Assembly: GCA_041402045.1 (NCBI GenBank)
Contig: JAWKSZ010000069.1
Location: 1 to 46,257 of the forward strand
Source: JAGQRJ01 sp041402045
Lineage (GTDB): Bacteria; Planctomycetota; J058
Length of the DNA stretch: 46,257 bases
Direction of reading: 5' to 3'
In this document: positions 34,745 through 42,127 of the stretch, piece after piece
How positions within the stretch are numbered: the first letter of the stretch is position 1
Layout of the letters: every line of letters begins with the position of its first letter
Notes under the pieces: generated by a model
What the model was told of the DNA's origin: nothing
What the model saw: the letters and a program-made list of their open reading frames with translations, nothing else
Database searches by the model: none
Made by a program: the position numbers and the translations under genes

Positions 34745-34823
34745 CTTCTAGCGGGACGAGAAAATCCGCGTTCCACACGCTGATCCTTTTCTCGCGATAC
34801 CTCTCAGCTATAAACGCTAGAAG
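34745..34823. promoter_or_regulatory. Nested inverted repeats upstream of the HTH gene
   Basis: The outer arms CTTCTAGCG (34745-34753) and CGCTAGAAG (34815-34823) enclose the inner arms CGAGAAAA (34757-34764) and TTTTCTCG (34787-34794). A TATAAA hexamer at 34809-34814 abuts the right outer arm. The stretch is AT-rich for this window and lies about 90 bp before the regulator start, so an autoregulatory operator is plausible. An RHS terminator is the alternative. Confidence 0.4.
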
Positions 34824-34915
34824 CTTCACCCCACGCGCGGTGAGTCGGCGCAGCCACGGTCGCGCTGGCGCGGAGCCAGGACATGGCCCGCAGCCACGAG
34901 AGAGGGATCCGATCC

Positions 34916-35332
34916 ATGGCCAGCACGAAACCCAGCAAGCGGCGCGCGAGCTCGACGGTCGGCGCGCGACGCAGGCCGAGCTGGTCGGTGATCTCCTTCG
35001 CCGAGATCGAGCGCTGGCGCACGAGCCACGACCTGCCCAAGCGCCGCATGGCCGAGCTCCTCGGCGTGACCAACAGCACCTACCACAACTGGGCCCGCGG
35101 CAAGGCCGTCCCCACGGTCAACGCCCAGCGCAAGCTGCGCGCGACCCTCGACGGCCCCCAGGCCGGCGCGAGCCAGGACGAGCAGGCCGGCGGGGCGAGC
35201 GCGGTGCAGGCCGAGACGCTGCGCGCCACGGCCGCGATCGTGAACACCTACCTCGAGACGCACCCGGGCAAGCTCAGTCCGGAGCAGATGACGCACCTGA
35301 TCCGCGAGGTCCGCGCCGCGGTCAGCGAGTAG
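34916..35332 (+). CDS. Small helix-turn-helix DNA-binding protein
   Basis: A 138-residue basic protein. DLPKRRMAELLGVTNSTYHNWARGKAVPTVNAQRKLRATL (about 40-80) reads as a helix-turn-helix of the XRE/phage-repressor type, with the second helix AELLGV and the recognition helix NSTYHNWARG. A Lys/Arg-rich N-terminus precedes it, and a helical C-terminal segment (AIVNTYLETHPGKL...MTHLIREVRAAV) could dimerise it. ATG 34916 was preferred to an ATG at 34883 because AGAGAGGGA lies at ribosome-site distance before it. The nested inverted repeats upstream are the natural candidate for its own operator. It may regulate the RHS gene. No phage genes are nearby. Confidence 0.7.
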   Translation: MASTKPSKRRASSTVGARRRPSWSVISFAEIERWRTSHDLPKRRMAELLGVTNSTYHNWARGKAVPTVNAQRKLRATLDGPQAGASQDEQAGGASAVQAETLRATAAIVNTYLETHPGKLSPEQMTHLIREVRAAVSE

Positions 35333-35360
35333 GCCGGCCGGCTGGCGCCCGTGCGCCTGG

Positions 35361-36389
35361 TTAGCTCAAGCCCTGGCGGCGGGAGTTGAGCAGCGCGCCG
35401 CCGAGGTTGGCCCGGTTCGAGGGCTGATCGAGGGCGTTCTCCTTCATCATTTCGACGAAGGCCTCGACCAGCTCGGCGTCCCACCAGCCCCGCTTCGACT
35501 CCTCGCGCAGGATCTTGAAGCAGTGCTCGGTGGGGAAGGCCGGCTTGTAGGCGCGCGCGGTGGCGAGCGCGTCGAACACGTCGGAGATCGTCACCAGGCG
35601 CACGGCGACGGGGATCGCGCTCTCGCCGTGGCCGTCGGGGTAGCCCGAGCCGTCGAGGCGCTCGTGGTGGTTGCGAATGCAGTTGAGCACCGGGTCGCCC
35701 AGCGAGCTCAGGTGCCGGCAAATGTCCCAGCCCTGTACGGGGTGGCGCTTGATGATCTCGAACTCGTCGCGGGTCAGCGGCCCCGGCTTGTTGAGGATCG
35801 CGTCGGGGCAGCCGATCTTGCCCACGTCGTGGAGCAGGCCGCCGGTCTCCACCGCGATCCGCACCTCGTCGGGCAGCCCGAGCTTCGCCGCGAGCTTGCC
35901 CGCGTAGATCGAGACGCGCTCGCCGTGGCCTTCGGTGTAGCTGTCCTTCTGCTCGATCGCCGTCGCCAGCGCGAACACCACGTTCTCCGCGTCCTCGAGG
36001 TCCGAGGTCACCCGGCGCGTGGCCAACAGCCCGCGCAGGTGGGCCGAGAACTCGCCCTCGTCCAGCGGGCGCGCGAGGGCGCAGGAAGCCCCCGCCTGCA
36101 GCGCCGCCAGGCGCTCCGCGGCTTCGCCGTCGGGCGGGGTGAGGTAGATCAGCGGGATCAGCCGAGTGGCGGCGGCTTCGCGCAGCGAGTGGCAGAACAC
36201 CGCGTCGACGGTCGGCGAGGACGCGACCACGCAGTCCGGTCGCCGCGCGATCGCGAGGTCCAGGGCCGCCTGCGGATCCGAGGCCGCAAGGGTGGCGTAA
36301 CCCCAGCCTTGGAGCAGCGCCTCCAGCGACTCGCGTTGAGTCGCTTCGCGGTCAACGACTAGAATTCGGGCGGTAACCGACTTGCCCAC
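35361..36389 (-). CDS. Response-regulator-like HD-GYP domain protein
   Basis: A 342-residue protein with an N-terminal receiver fold (ARILVVDREATQRESLEALL) and a C-terminal HD-GYP domain, which usually degrades cyclic di-GMP. The HD-GYP metal and substrate residues look complete: His155, HDVGK (187-191), HPVQG, NHHERLDGSGYPDG (GYP 249-251) and Asp270. In contrast, the receiver has PDCVVASSPT where the phospho-acceptor Asp should be, so it is probably a pseudo-receiver controlled by binding, not phosphorylation. GTG 36389 was chosen because GGGAAG lies five bases upstream; an ATG at 36422 lacks a ribosome site. No histidine kinase is adjacent. Confidence 0.88.
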   Translation of the reverse strand: MGKSVTARILVVDREATQRESLEALLQGWGYATLAASDPQAALDLAIARRPDCVVASSPTVDAVFCHSLREAAATRLIPLIYLTPPDGEAAERLAALQAGASCALARPLDEGEFSAHLRGLLATRRVTSDLEDAENVVFALATAIEQKDSYTEGHGERVSIYAGKLAAKLGLPDEVRIAVETGGLLHDVGKIGCPDAILNKPGPLTRDEFEIIKRHPVQGWDICRHLSSLGDPVLNCIRNHHERLDGSGYPDGHGESAIPVAVRLVTISDVFDALATARAYKPAFPTEHCFKILREESKRGWWDAELVEAFVEMMKENALDQPSNRANLGGALLNSRRQGLS

Positions 36390-36574
36390 AATGTCTTCCC
36401 TAACCCGGAGGAAGTCTAGCACCCGGATCTCGGAGATTCGAGCGCTGGCGTAGCGAACCTGGACCGCCCCCCGAGCGTCCAGCGGGGGGCCGGACCCAGG
36501 GGTTCACCCTGGTCCACCCGGGCGTTAGGCTAGGGTCTGCGGGCGCCGCCGCGCCCACGAAAGGGGAGTGACCC

Positions 36575-37111
36575 GTGCGCATGCCTTGGAGCTGGTCGGC
36601 CCTGGCCCTGCTTCCGCTGCTCCTCGGCTGCAACGCCGAGCCCGTGAGCCGGATCGAGCTGCGCCAGACCCACTACGTGCTCGCCCCGCGCGCGGCGAGC
36701 GCCGCCCCCTCGGGCTCGCGCCGCCTGGCCCTCGAGGCCGAGTGGCCGGCGCCCTACACCGTCATGCACACCCCGGGGATCGAGCCCGAGGAGGTCGTGG
36801 AGGTCAACCCGCGCGCGCGCTGGGTGCCCTGCGGGCCCTACGGCCGCAGCTTCCGCCTGGAGACCGCCTGCGACGACGGGGTGGTCCGGGTGCGCTCGAG
36901 CACCGTCAGCCGCGGGCTCGAGCCCTGCGATCGCGTGATCTACCGCAACCGCACCTACGGAGCGCCCCTCGAGCCCTGCCGCGGGCGCGCGCCCAACGTG
37001 TTCGGCTACGGCGCCCCGGTGCAGGTGCGCGTCGCCGGCCACCACGGCCGGCGCTGGAATCGCCGCGTGGGGCCGCCGCGGGTCGTGGTCTACCCGCGGC
37101 GGAGCTACTAG
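36575..37111 (+). CDS. Small Cys-rich lipoprotein, function unknown
   Basis: A 178-residue envelope protein. The signal peptide ends in the lipobox LLLGC, so Cys19 is the likely lipidation site. The mature part has five further Cys residues (WVPCGPYG, LETACDDG, LEPCDRVIYRN and LEPCRGRAP among them), consistent with disulfides, and an Arg/Tyr-rich C-terminus (VVVYPRRSY). I recognise no family. GTG 36575 follows AAAGGGGAG; ATG 36581 is an alternative. Its TAG overlaps the TAG of the convergent gene in a shared CTAG. Confidence 0.65.
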   Translation: MRMPWSWSALALLPLLLGCNAEPVSRIELRQTHYVLAPRAASAAPSGSRRLALEAEWPAPYTVMHTPGIEPEEVVEVNPRARWVPCGPYGRSFRLETACDDGVVRVRSSTVSRGLEPCDRVIYRNRTYGAPLEPCRGRAPNVFGYGAPVQVRVAGHHGRRWNRRVGPPRVVVYPRRSY

Positions 37112-37641
37112 CTCGCGGCGACCTCGGCCTCGACCGACTTGAACACGGCGTCGAGGTCGAGCACCTCCGCCGAGCAGGGCAGCTCGAGGTAGGCGAAGTA
37201 GACGAGCGGCGCGATCGGCTCGAGCTTCTCCTTGCGCTCGCGCAAGATCGCCTCGTCCTCGTCGGTGGGTTCGAGGACCTTCAGCGACTCCTTGACCTTG
37301 TCGGCGCCCAGGTTCTCGACCCACTCGAAGTCCTCGACGATCCCGTTCTGGTGCTCGATCCCCCATGCGTCGAGGAGCAGCACGACCATGTCCGCGCGCC
37401 GGGCCAGCCAGCCCTGGAGGAAGCTGCGGATCTCGTCGGGCTCGTCGGTCTTGAGCAGGGCCGAGCGCAGGAGCTTGGCCTCCTTGTTGATCCGATCCGC
37501 GCGCTTGAGGTTGCCGGGCCCAGCCTTGACCCGCGCGCCGTGGGTGCGCAGCAGCTCCCGCCGATCGGGGCCGGGGAGGGCCTCGAGCATCTCTACGGCG
37601 AAGGCCTGGGGGATCCGCTTGAGGAATTCGTCGAGCTTCAT
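37108..37641 (-). CDS. Hypothetical cytoplasmic protein, 177 aa
   Basis: An all-helical, charged protein without signal peptide or membrane segment. It opens MKLDEFLKRIPQAFAVEMLEALPGPDRRELL and contains ADRINKEAKLLRSALLKTDEPDEIRSFL plus an acidic end. I recognise no family and see no catalytic motif. The codon pattern is strongly GC at third positions, as in its neighbours, which supports a real gene. It converges with the lipoprotein gene (shared CTAG) and is divergent from the basic/acidic protein at 37773. Confidence 0.6.
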   Translation of the reverse strand: MKLDEFLKRIPQAFAVEMLEALPGPDRRELLRTHGARVKAGPGNLKRADRINKEAKLLRSALLKTDEPDEIRSFLQGWLARRADMVVLLLDAWGIEHQNGIVEDFEWVENLGADKVKESLKVLEPTDEDEAILRERKEKLEPIAPLVYFAYLELPCSAEVLDLDAVFKSVEAEVAAS

Positions 37642-37772
37642 GGTCGCCTCGTGAGTGGACGCGGATCATAGCCGGAGCGACCCCCGCCGTCACGACCGAC
37701 CGCCCCTCGCCCCTGGCGCCCACGTTCGCTTCGCCGCGGATCCGCGCTAAGATCTGCGGCCGAGGAGCGCCC

Positions 37773-38345
37773 ATGAGCAGAAAGCGCCGCCAACGTTCGA
37801 CCGCGATTCGCAAGCGGATCGAGAAGAAGCAACGCGAGGACGAGAAGCGGCGGCGCAAGGAGGAGAAGGGCTCCGACAAGGAGCGCGACGAGCTCCTGCG
37901 GGCCATGATCCCCCGCCGCGCGGCGGAGGCCTTCTCGGGCGGAATCCTGGACCTCGCCCAGCGCTTGCAGGAGGGCCCGATCCGCGGCTGGACCGTGGAC
38001 GACCTCGACGGGGACCCGGGCCTGGAGTGGCTCGCCGAGCACGTGCGCGACCGCCTGCAGGACCCCTCCGACCTGGTCGAGGTGCACCTCCTCGCCCGGG
38101 CCAAGGGCGACCTGCTCGACAAGCTGAGCTCCATGGAAATGGCCGCCTCCGGCCTGGGCCTCGACTGGGAGTCGGGCTTCGGCGTCTTCGCCCGCACCCT
38201 CGGCCAGGCCGAGGAGCTGGTCGAAGAGGAGGAGGAAGAGGACACCTTCGACTGGGACGACCCCGTCGCCTCGCTCAAGGAAGAGGGCGACGACGAGGAG
38301 GGCGAAGAGGGCGAAGGCGACGAGGACGAGGACGAGCAGGCTTAG
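37773..38345 (+). CDS. Hypothetical protein with basic N-terminus and acidic C-terminus
   Basis: A 190-residue protein with an extreme charge split. Residues 1-40 are Lys/Arg-rich and probably coiled coil (RKRIEKKQREDEKRRRKEE), the middle 100 residues are a folded helical region (LDLAQRLQEGPIRGW...), and the last 45 are almost all Glu/Asp. Such tails bind basic partners such as ribosomal or nucleic-acid-binding proteins; that is only an analogy. No family is recognised. The ATG sits at the expected start after GAGGAGC. Confidence 0.6.
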   Translation: MSRKRRQRSTAIRKRIEKKQREDEKRRRKEEKGSDKERDELLRAMIPRRAAEAFSGGILDLAQRLQEGPIRGWTVDDLDGDPGLEWLAEHVRDRLQDPSDLVEVHLLARAKGDLLDKLSSMEMAASGLGLDWESGFGVFARTLGQAEELVEEEEEEDTFDWDDPVASLKEEGDDEEGEEGEGDEDEDEQA

Positions 38346-38357
38346 GCTCGCTCGCTC

Positions 38358-38594
38358 CTACGCCTCCTCCTCGGGCCCGCCGATCGCCTCTACCGGGCAC
38401 TCCTGCCGGGCCAGGTCGCAGTCGCGGCGCTCGCGCTCGGTCGCTGGTTGGCGCGCCACGTAGCTGTAGCCGTTCTCCGAGCGCTCGAAGCAGTCGGGGG
38501 CCGTGGTTCGGCACAGGTCGCAGTCGATGCACGTGTCGTCGACGAAGTAGGACCCGGGCGCGTTCTCCGGCCACGCCGCCGTCGGCTCAGCCAT
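38358..38594 (-). CDS. Small ferredoxin (4Fe-4S or 3Fe-4S)
   Basis: A 78-residue electron carrier. DDTCIDCDLCRTTAPDCF supplies Cys22, Cys25, Cys28 and Cys35, and the distal motif CDLARQECPVEAI supplies Cys59 and Cys66 followed by Pro, the usual pattern for a single cubane ferredoxin. The fold-typical YFVDDTCI start and the PVEAI end agree. The remaining Cys could make a disulfide or hold a 3Fe form. It converges with the acidic-tailed gene and is divergent from the gene at 38661. No redox enzyme partner is close, so its reductase is unknown. Confidence 0.85.
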   Translation of the reverse strand: MAEPTAAWPENAPGSYFVDDTCIDCDLCRTTAPDCFERSENGYSYVARQPATERERRDCDLARQECPVEAIGGPEEEA

Positions 38595-38660
38595 GTCGCT
38601 CTCCTCCGGAGCCGTGGTGTAAGCTGGCGCGGAGCGCGTCCCCGCGCCAGGGAGTATCGC

Positions 38661-39062
38661 ATGAGCACCGCCGCCCCCCAGCCCGACGTCCCGAACCCGG
38701 GCTTCTCGGTCGTGCCCCCGCCTGCCGAGCGCCCGGGCTTCGACCCCTCCGAGTCACCGCTGGTCCGCGGCGGCGCCCCCGGCGCACCCGAGCCCGCCTT
38801 CGCCGGGAGCACGCTCCTGGGCCTCACCGCGCCGACGGCGGCCCGCAAGCGGCGGGTGATCTATCGCGTGCGCCGCGAGGGCTGGCTGGCTCGCCGCTCC
38901 GCGGCCCGCTCGCGCTTCCGCGAGATCGACCGCGGCCGCGACCCGCTGATCCCCCGCGTGCTGGCAGGCCTGCAGGCGCGCAGGCGCGGGATCCTGGACC
39001 GCAGCAAGTCCCAGGCGGTCCGCCCCCGGATCGAGCTCCGCGGCTTGCTCCGCGGGAACTGA
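38661..39062 (+). CDS. Hypothetical protein, 133 aa
   Basis: The ATG at 38661 has AGGGAG eight bases before it; a longer open frame upstream is antisense to the ferredoxin. The N-terminal 55 residues are Pro-rich and probably disordered. The C-terminal half is strongly basic (AARKRRVIYRVRREGWLARRSAARSRFREIDRGRD). No family is recognised; the basic end may bind nucleic acid. Repeats begin soon after the stop. Confidence 0.5.
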   Translation: MSTAAPQPDVPNPGFSVVPPPAERPGFDPSESPLVRGGAPGAPEPAFAGSTLLGLTAPTAARKRRVIYRVRREGWLARRSAARSRFREIDRGRDPLIPRVLAGLQARRRGILDRSKSQAVRPRIELRGLLRGN

Positions 39063-39130
39063 GTCGCTGCCGCCGGTCAAGAGGAAGACAGGAACCGCCG
39101 AGGCGCCGAGGACGCAGAGGGTACGCAGAG

Positions 39131-39435
39131 GCTCCGCCAGGCGCAGCCGTTCGGTAGAGCCTGGAATCAGGGGCTCCGCGCACGCGAGACCCGCTCCGCC
39201 GGACGCAGCCGCTCAGGCGAGCCAGGAACGAGGGGGGCTCCGCTCACGCGAGCGCGCCCACCCATGCCCGCTCCGCCGGGCGCGGCCGCTCAGGCGAGCC
39301 AGGAAACAGGGGGGGCTCCGCTCACGCGAAGGCGCCTCCTCGTACGAGCTCCGCCGGACGCAGCCGCTCAGGCGAGCCAGGAATCAAGGGGGGCTCCGCT
39401 CACGCGAGAGCGGCCTCCCGTGCCAGCTCCGCTGG
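39131..39435. repeat. Tandem array, about four units of 77-78 bp
   Basis: GCTCCGCCGGACGCAGCCGC-like starts occur at 39193, 39270 and 39348, with a diverged copy at 39131 and a partial one at 39426. Each unit contains CAGGCGAGCCAGGAA and GGGGGGCTCCGCTCACGCGA, with variable ends. Confidence 0.8.
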
Positions 39436-39493
39436 ACCCGCTCCGCCTGGCGGTCGGCGAAGGCCCGTGATCTGGACCTGACGCGGCCCGCCT

Positions 39494-39825
39494 GGCGAGC
39501 GGCGTCAGCCGCGAGCGCGCAGCGAGCGCAGCGAGCGAGCCCCTTGGGGGTGAGCCCGAGGGGCTTTGCCCCCGAGGGCGAGGGGGTCTGGGACAGACCC
39601 CCTGAGGGCGAGCGGCGTCAGCCGCGAGCGCGCAGCGAGCGCAGCGAGCGAGCCCCTTGGGGGTGAGCCCGAGGGGCTTTGCCCCGAGGGCGAGGGGGTC
39701 TGGGACAGACCCCCTGAGGGCGAGCGGCGTCAGCCGCGAGCGCGCAGCGAGCGCAGCGAGCGAGCCCCTTGGGGGTGAGCCCGAGGGGCTTTGCCCCGAG
39801 GGCGAGGGGGTCTGGGACAGACCCC
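39494..39825. repeat. Tandem array, three units of 112-113 bp
   Basis: Units start at 39494, 39607 and 39719 and are almost identical; unit 1 has one extra C in the TTTGCCCCC run. Each carries a GGGGTCTG-GGA-CAGACCCC hairpin. A fourth, diverged copy is at 11661-11774, so this is a dispersed family. Confidence 0.9.
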
Positions 39826-39840
39826 GGCATCGAGGGCGAG

Positions 39841-39858
39841 GGGGCCTCGAGAGGCCCC
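39841..39858 (-). terminator. Hairpin after the minus-strand zinc-ribbon gene
   Basis: GGGGCCTC pairs with GAGGCCCC across two bases, just 8 bp beyond the stop of the gene that ends at 39866. No U run follows on the minus strand. Confidence 0.45.
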
Positions 39859-39865
39859 TTGGCAT

Positions 39866-40488
39866 TCAGCCCCAGGTGTGCCACTCGTAGAGCGGCACGC
39901 GGCTGATCCCTGCAGCGCCTCGAAGAAGCGGCTGCCGTGGAAGGTGCGCGACTCCTCGACGAAGCGCTCGCCGATCCCGTCCGGGCCGTGGCCGAAGAAG
40001 CGCAGCCACCAGCAGGTGCTCAGCTCGCGCGGCTCGGTCTCCGCTTGCTCGCAGGCGGGGCAGGCGTCGACCGAGCGCTGGGCCGCGCCCACGAACTGGG
40101 GGAGCTCGCAGGTCGTGCACAGGCGCTGGCACGACGCGCAGAGCCGGGCCTCGTGCAGGGGCTCGGGGTGCACGAAGGCGCGGAACTCGAGCTCCACGCG
40201 CAGGGTCCCCAGGAACTTGGCGAGGTGGTCGCGCGGCTCGCCGAACATGCGCACCACGAGGTTCTCGCGGCCCTGGGCCGAGGCCCGCGCGGCGTCGACG
40301 GTGTCGAGCAGGTCGCGCACGGTGTGCGCCTCCGACTCGAAGCGCCCGGCGCGCACGCGGGCGCCGGCGCCCTCGCCGAGGGCGATCACGTGCTCCGCGA
40401 GCCGGTCCAGGAAGGCCCCCAAGTGCGCTCCGACGAGCCGATGCGTCGGACTTTGGGGGAACAGCGTTACGGTCGATTCGAGTCCCAC
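39866..40488 (-). CDS. Hypothetical zinc-ribbon-containing protein, one-base frameshift
   Basis: With one G added near 39908 this reads as a 207-residue protein ending GISRVPLYEWHTWG. Without it the frame runs nonsensically into the repeat array. Residues 1-130 are an alpha/beta region I cannot name. Then come LCASCQRLCTTCELPQF and ACPACEQ, three CxxC pairs suited to a zinc ribbon or rubredoxin-like knuckle, and an aromatic-rich tail (CWWLRFFGHGPDG). GTG 40488 begins the coding pattern. It is divergent from pgi. No family is recognised. The frameshift is in a GGG run, like others in this sequence. Confidence 0.6.
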
Positions 40489-40658
40489 GAGCTACGGTCT
40501 ACCACCTTCGGTGAGCGCTAGCCACACCAGGGGGCGCGGCCCGCGCCGTAGACTTTTTGGGCGGCGCCCTGGAGCGCTCCACGCGCCTGGGTCCGAGCGG
40601 CTGGCTCATGGATTAAGCTTGGGGCCTGCCAGGCCCCGAGGCCGAGCGAGGAGACCGC

Positions 40659-42017
40659 ATGACCGACCGCATTCGCCTCGAGGGGCCCGGGATCGAGTAT
40701 CGCTACGGACGCTCGCTGGACGTGGGGGGGGTGAGCCGCGCCGACCTGAGCGCCGCTCAGCCCCAGGCCGACCGCGCCGCCGCGGCCTTCGCCGCGCTGG
40801 TCGAGAGCGGGACGACCGCGGGCATGGACGAGCCGGTGTGGTGGCCGCGCCTGGAGGACACCGCAGCCAGCGCCGCCGCGCTGGCCTGGGCGCGGGACCT
40901 CGACGTCGAGGCCTTGATCTCGATCGGGATCGGCGGGAGCTACCTCGGCAACCGCGTGCTGCGCGACGCGCTCCTGGGCCCGCACTACAACACGCGCCGC
41001 GACCGCGACGGTCCCGAGCTGTGGTTCGCGGGGTTCCACCTCGACCCCCTGGAGCTGCGGGACCTGGTCGACCAGCTCCGCGCCCGGGCGCGAACCGCCG
41101 ACGACCCGTTCACCGTCGAGCTGCTCGCGATCAGCAAGAGCGGCACGACCACCGAGACCCTGGCCACGACCTTGGCGTTGCTCCAGGCCCTGGACGGGGT
41201 CGTGGGCCTGGAGGTCGGCTTCAGCGCGCTGACCGCCGACGACTCGGTCCTCGCGGACCTGGCCCAGGCCCGGGGCGGGACCTTGCTCCCCTTCCCCGAG
41301 GGGATCGGCGGGCGCTGGTGCGTGCTGACCCCGGTCGGGCTCTCGACCGCGGCGGCCACCGGGGTGGACGTGAAGGCGCTCATGGAGGGCGCGCGCGAGA
41401 CCCGCGACGCGCTGCTCGAGGCCGGCGGCGACCTGACCAAGAACCCGGCCCTGCTCTACGCGCTCCTGCACCACCTTCACGGGCAGGCGGGGCGCACCCA
41501 GGCCGTGTTCATGCCCTACGGCGAGCGCCTGCGCTGCGTGTCCGAGTGGTACGTGCAGCTCCTGGCCGAGAGCCTGGGCAAGGAGCACGACCGCGCCGGG
41601 CGCGCCGTGCACTGCGGGCGGACCCCGATCGTGGCGGTGGGCTCGACCGACATGCACGCCCAGACCCAGCTCCACCAGGCGGGCCCCCAGGACAAGACGG
41701 TCACGACCCTCGACGTGCGCGACTGGGGCGCGGTGGGCGTGGACCGGGTGCCCGACGTGCCCGAGGCCAAGGCCCTCGGCGGGCACACGATCGGCGCGCT
41801 GAACACCCTGGCCCGCGAGGCCAACGAGGAGGCCCTGTTCGGGGCCGGGCGCCCCAGCGACGCCTTCGTGCTCGACCGCCTGGACGCGCGGGCGATCGGC
41901 GGGCTCTTGATGCTGCTCATGGCGAGCGTCGCCTACGAGGGCGAGCTGCTGGGGGTGTGCGCCTACGACCAGCCCGGCGTCGAGGCCTACAAGAAGATCA
42001 TGCGCGCCCGGCTCTAA
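40659..42017 (+). CDS. pgi: Glucose-6-phosphate isomerase
   Basis: A 452-residue cytoplasmic enzyme that interconverts glucose-6-phosphate and fructose-6-phosphate in glycolysis and gluconeogenesis. It has the SIS-fold phosphate loops ISIGIGGSYLGNRVL and ISKSGTTTET and the signature GGRWCVLTPVGL. The catalytic Glu lies in LLAESLGKEHDR, and the His region TQLHQAGPQD carries the ring-opening His. The C-terminal Lys is in GVEAYKKIM. It is of the shorter bacterial type found in Firmicutes, Planctomycetes and others. ATG 40659 follows GAGGAGACC. A hairpin at 42029-42058 follows the stop. Confidence 0.96.
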   Translation: MTDRIRLEGPGIEYRYGRSLDVGGVSRADLSAAQPQADRAAAAFAALVESGTTAGMDEPVWWPRLEDTAASAAALAWARDLDVEALISIGIGGSYLGNRVLRDALLGPHYNTRRDRDGPELWFAGFHLDPLELRDLVDQLRARARTADDPFTVELLAISKSGTTTETLATTLALLQALDGVVGLEVGFSALTADDSVLADLAQARGGTLLPFPEGIGGRWCVLTPVGLSTAAATGVDVKALMEGARETRDALLEAGGDLTKNPALLYALLHHLHGQAGRTQAVFMPYGERLRCVSEWYVQLLAESLGKEHDRAGRAVHCGRTPIVAVGSTDMHAQTQLHQAGPQDKTVTTLDVRDWGAVGVDRVPDVPEAKALGGHTIGALNTLAREANEEALFGAGRPSDAFVLDRLDARAIGGLLMLLMASVAYEGELLGVCAYDQPGVEAYKKIMRARL

Positions 42018-42028
42018 CCGGCGCGAAA

Positions 42029-42058
42029 CCTGGGGGCAGGCTCGCGCGTTTCCCCAGG
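42029..42058 (+). terminator. Hairpin after pgi
   Basis: CCTGGGG (42029-42035) pairs with CCCCAGG (42052-42058) across a 16-nt loop, in the gap before the DUF1501 gene. It is a possible terminator without a U tract. Confidence 0.35.
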
Positions 42059-42127
42059 ACACCCGCGCTGCGGCGCCCCGCGACCTGCGGGTAACCCACT
42101 CCATACACGAGACTTGAGGAGCTCCCC

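Larger units (their letters stand above)
39063..39865. other. Long repeat-rich intergenic region, no gene
   Basis: About 800 bp with no believable gene; open frames here are side effects of GC-rich repeats. In order it holds a 'GAGGCGCCGAGGACGCAGAGG'-type repeat remnant at about 39095-39130, a 78-bp tandem array (39131-39435), the 112-bp tandem array (39494-39825) and a hairpin at 39841-39858. Confidence 0.75.

Noticed and set aside
30442..34776. 1444-codon minus-strand ORF opposite the RHS gene
   Set aside because: It is the antisense shadow of a GC-rich gene; composition is Ala/Gly/Val/His-rich with no domain, while the plus strand has clear YD repeats.
39131..39825. CRISPR array
   Set aside because: Units repeat whole with no unique spacers and no cas genes nearby; these are minisatellites.
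39730..40488. 252-residue version of the zinc-ribbon protein running into the repeats
   Set aside because: The last 45 residues translate the 112-bp repeat; a one-base repair gives a clean end at 39866.
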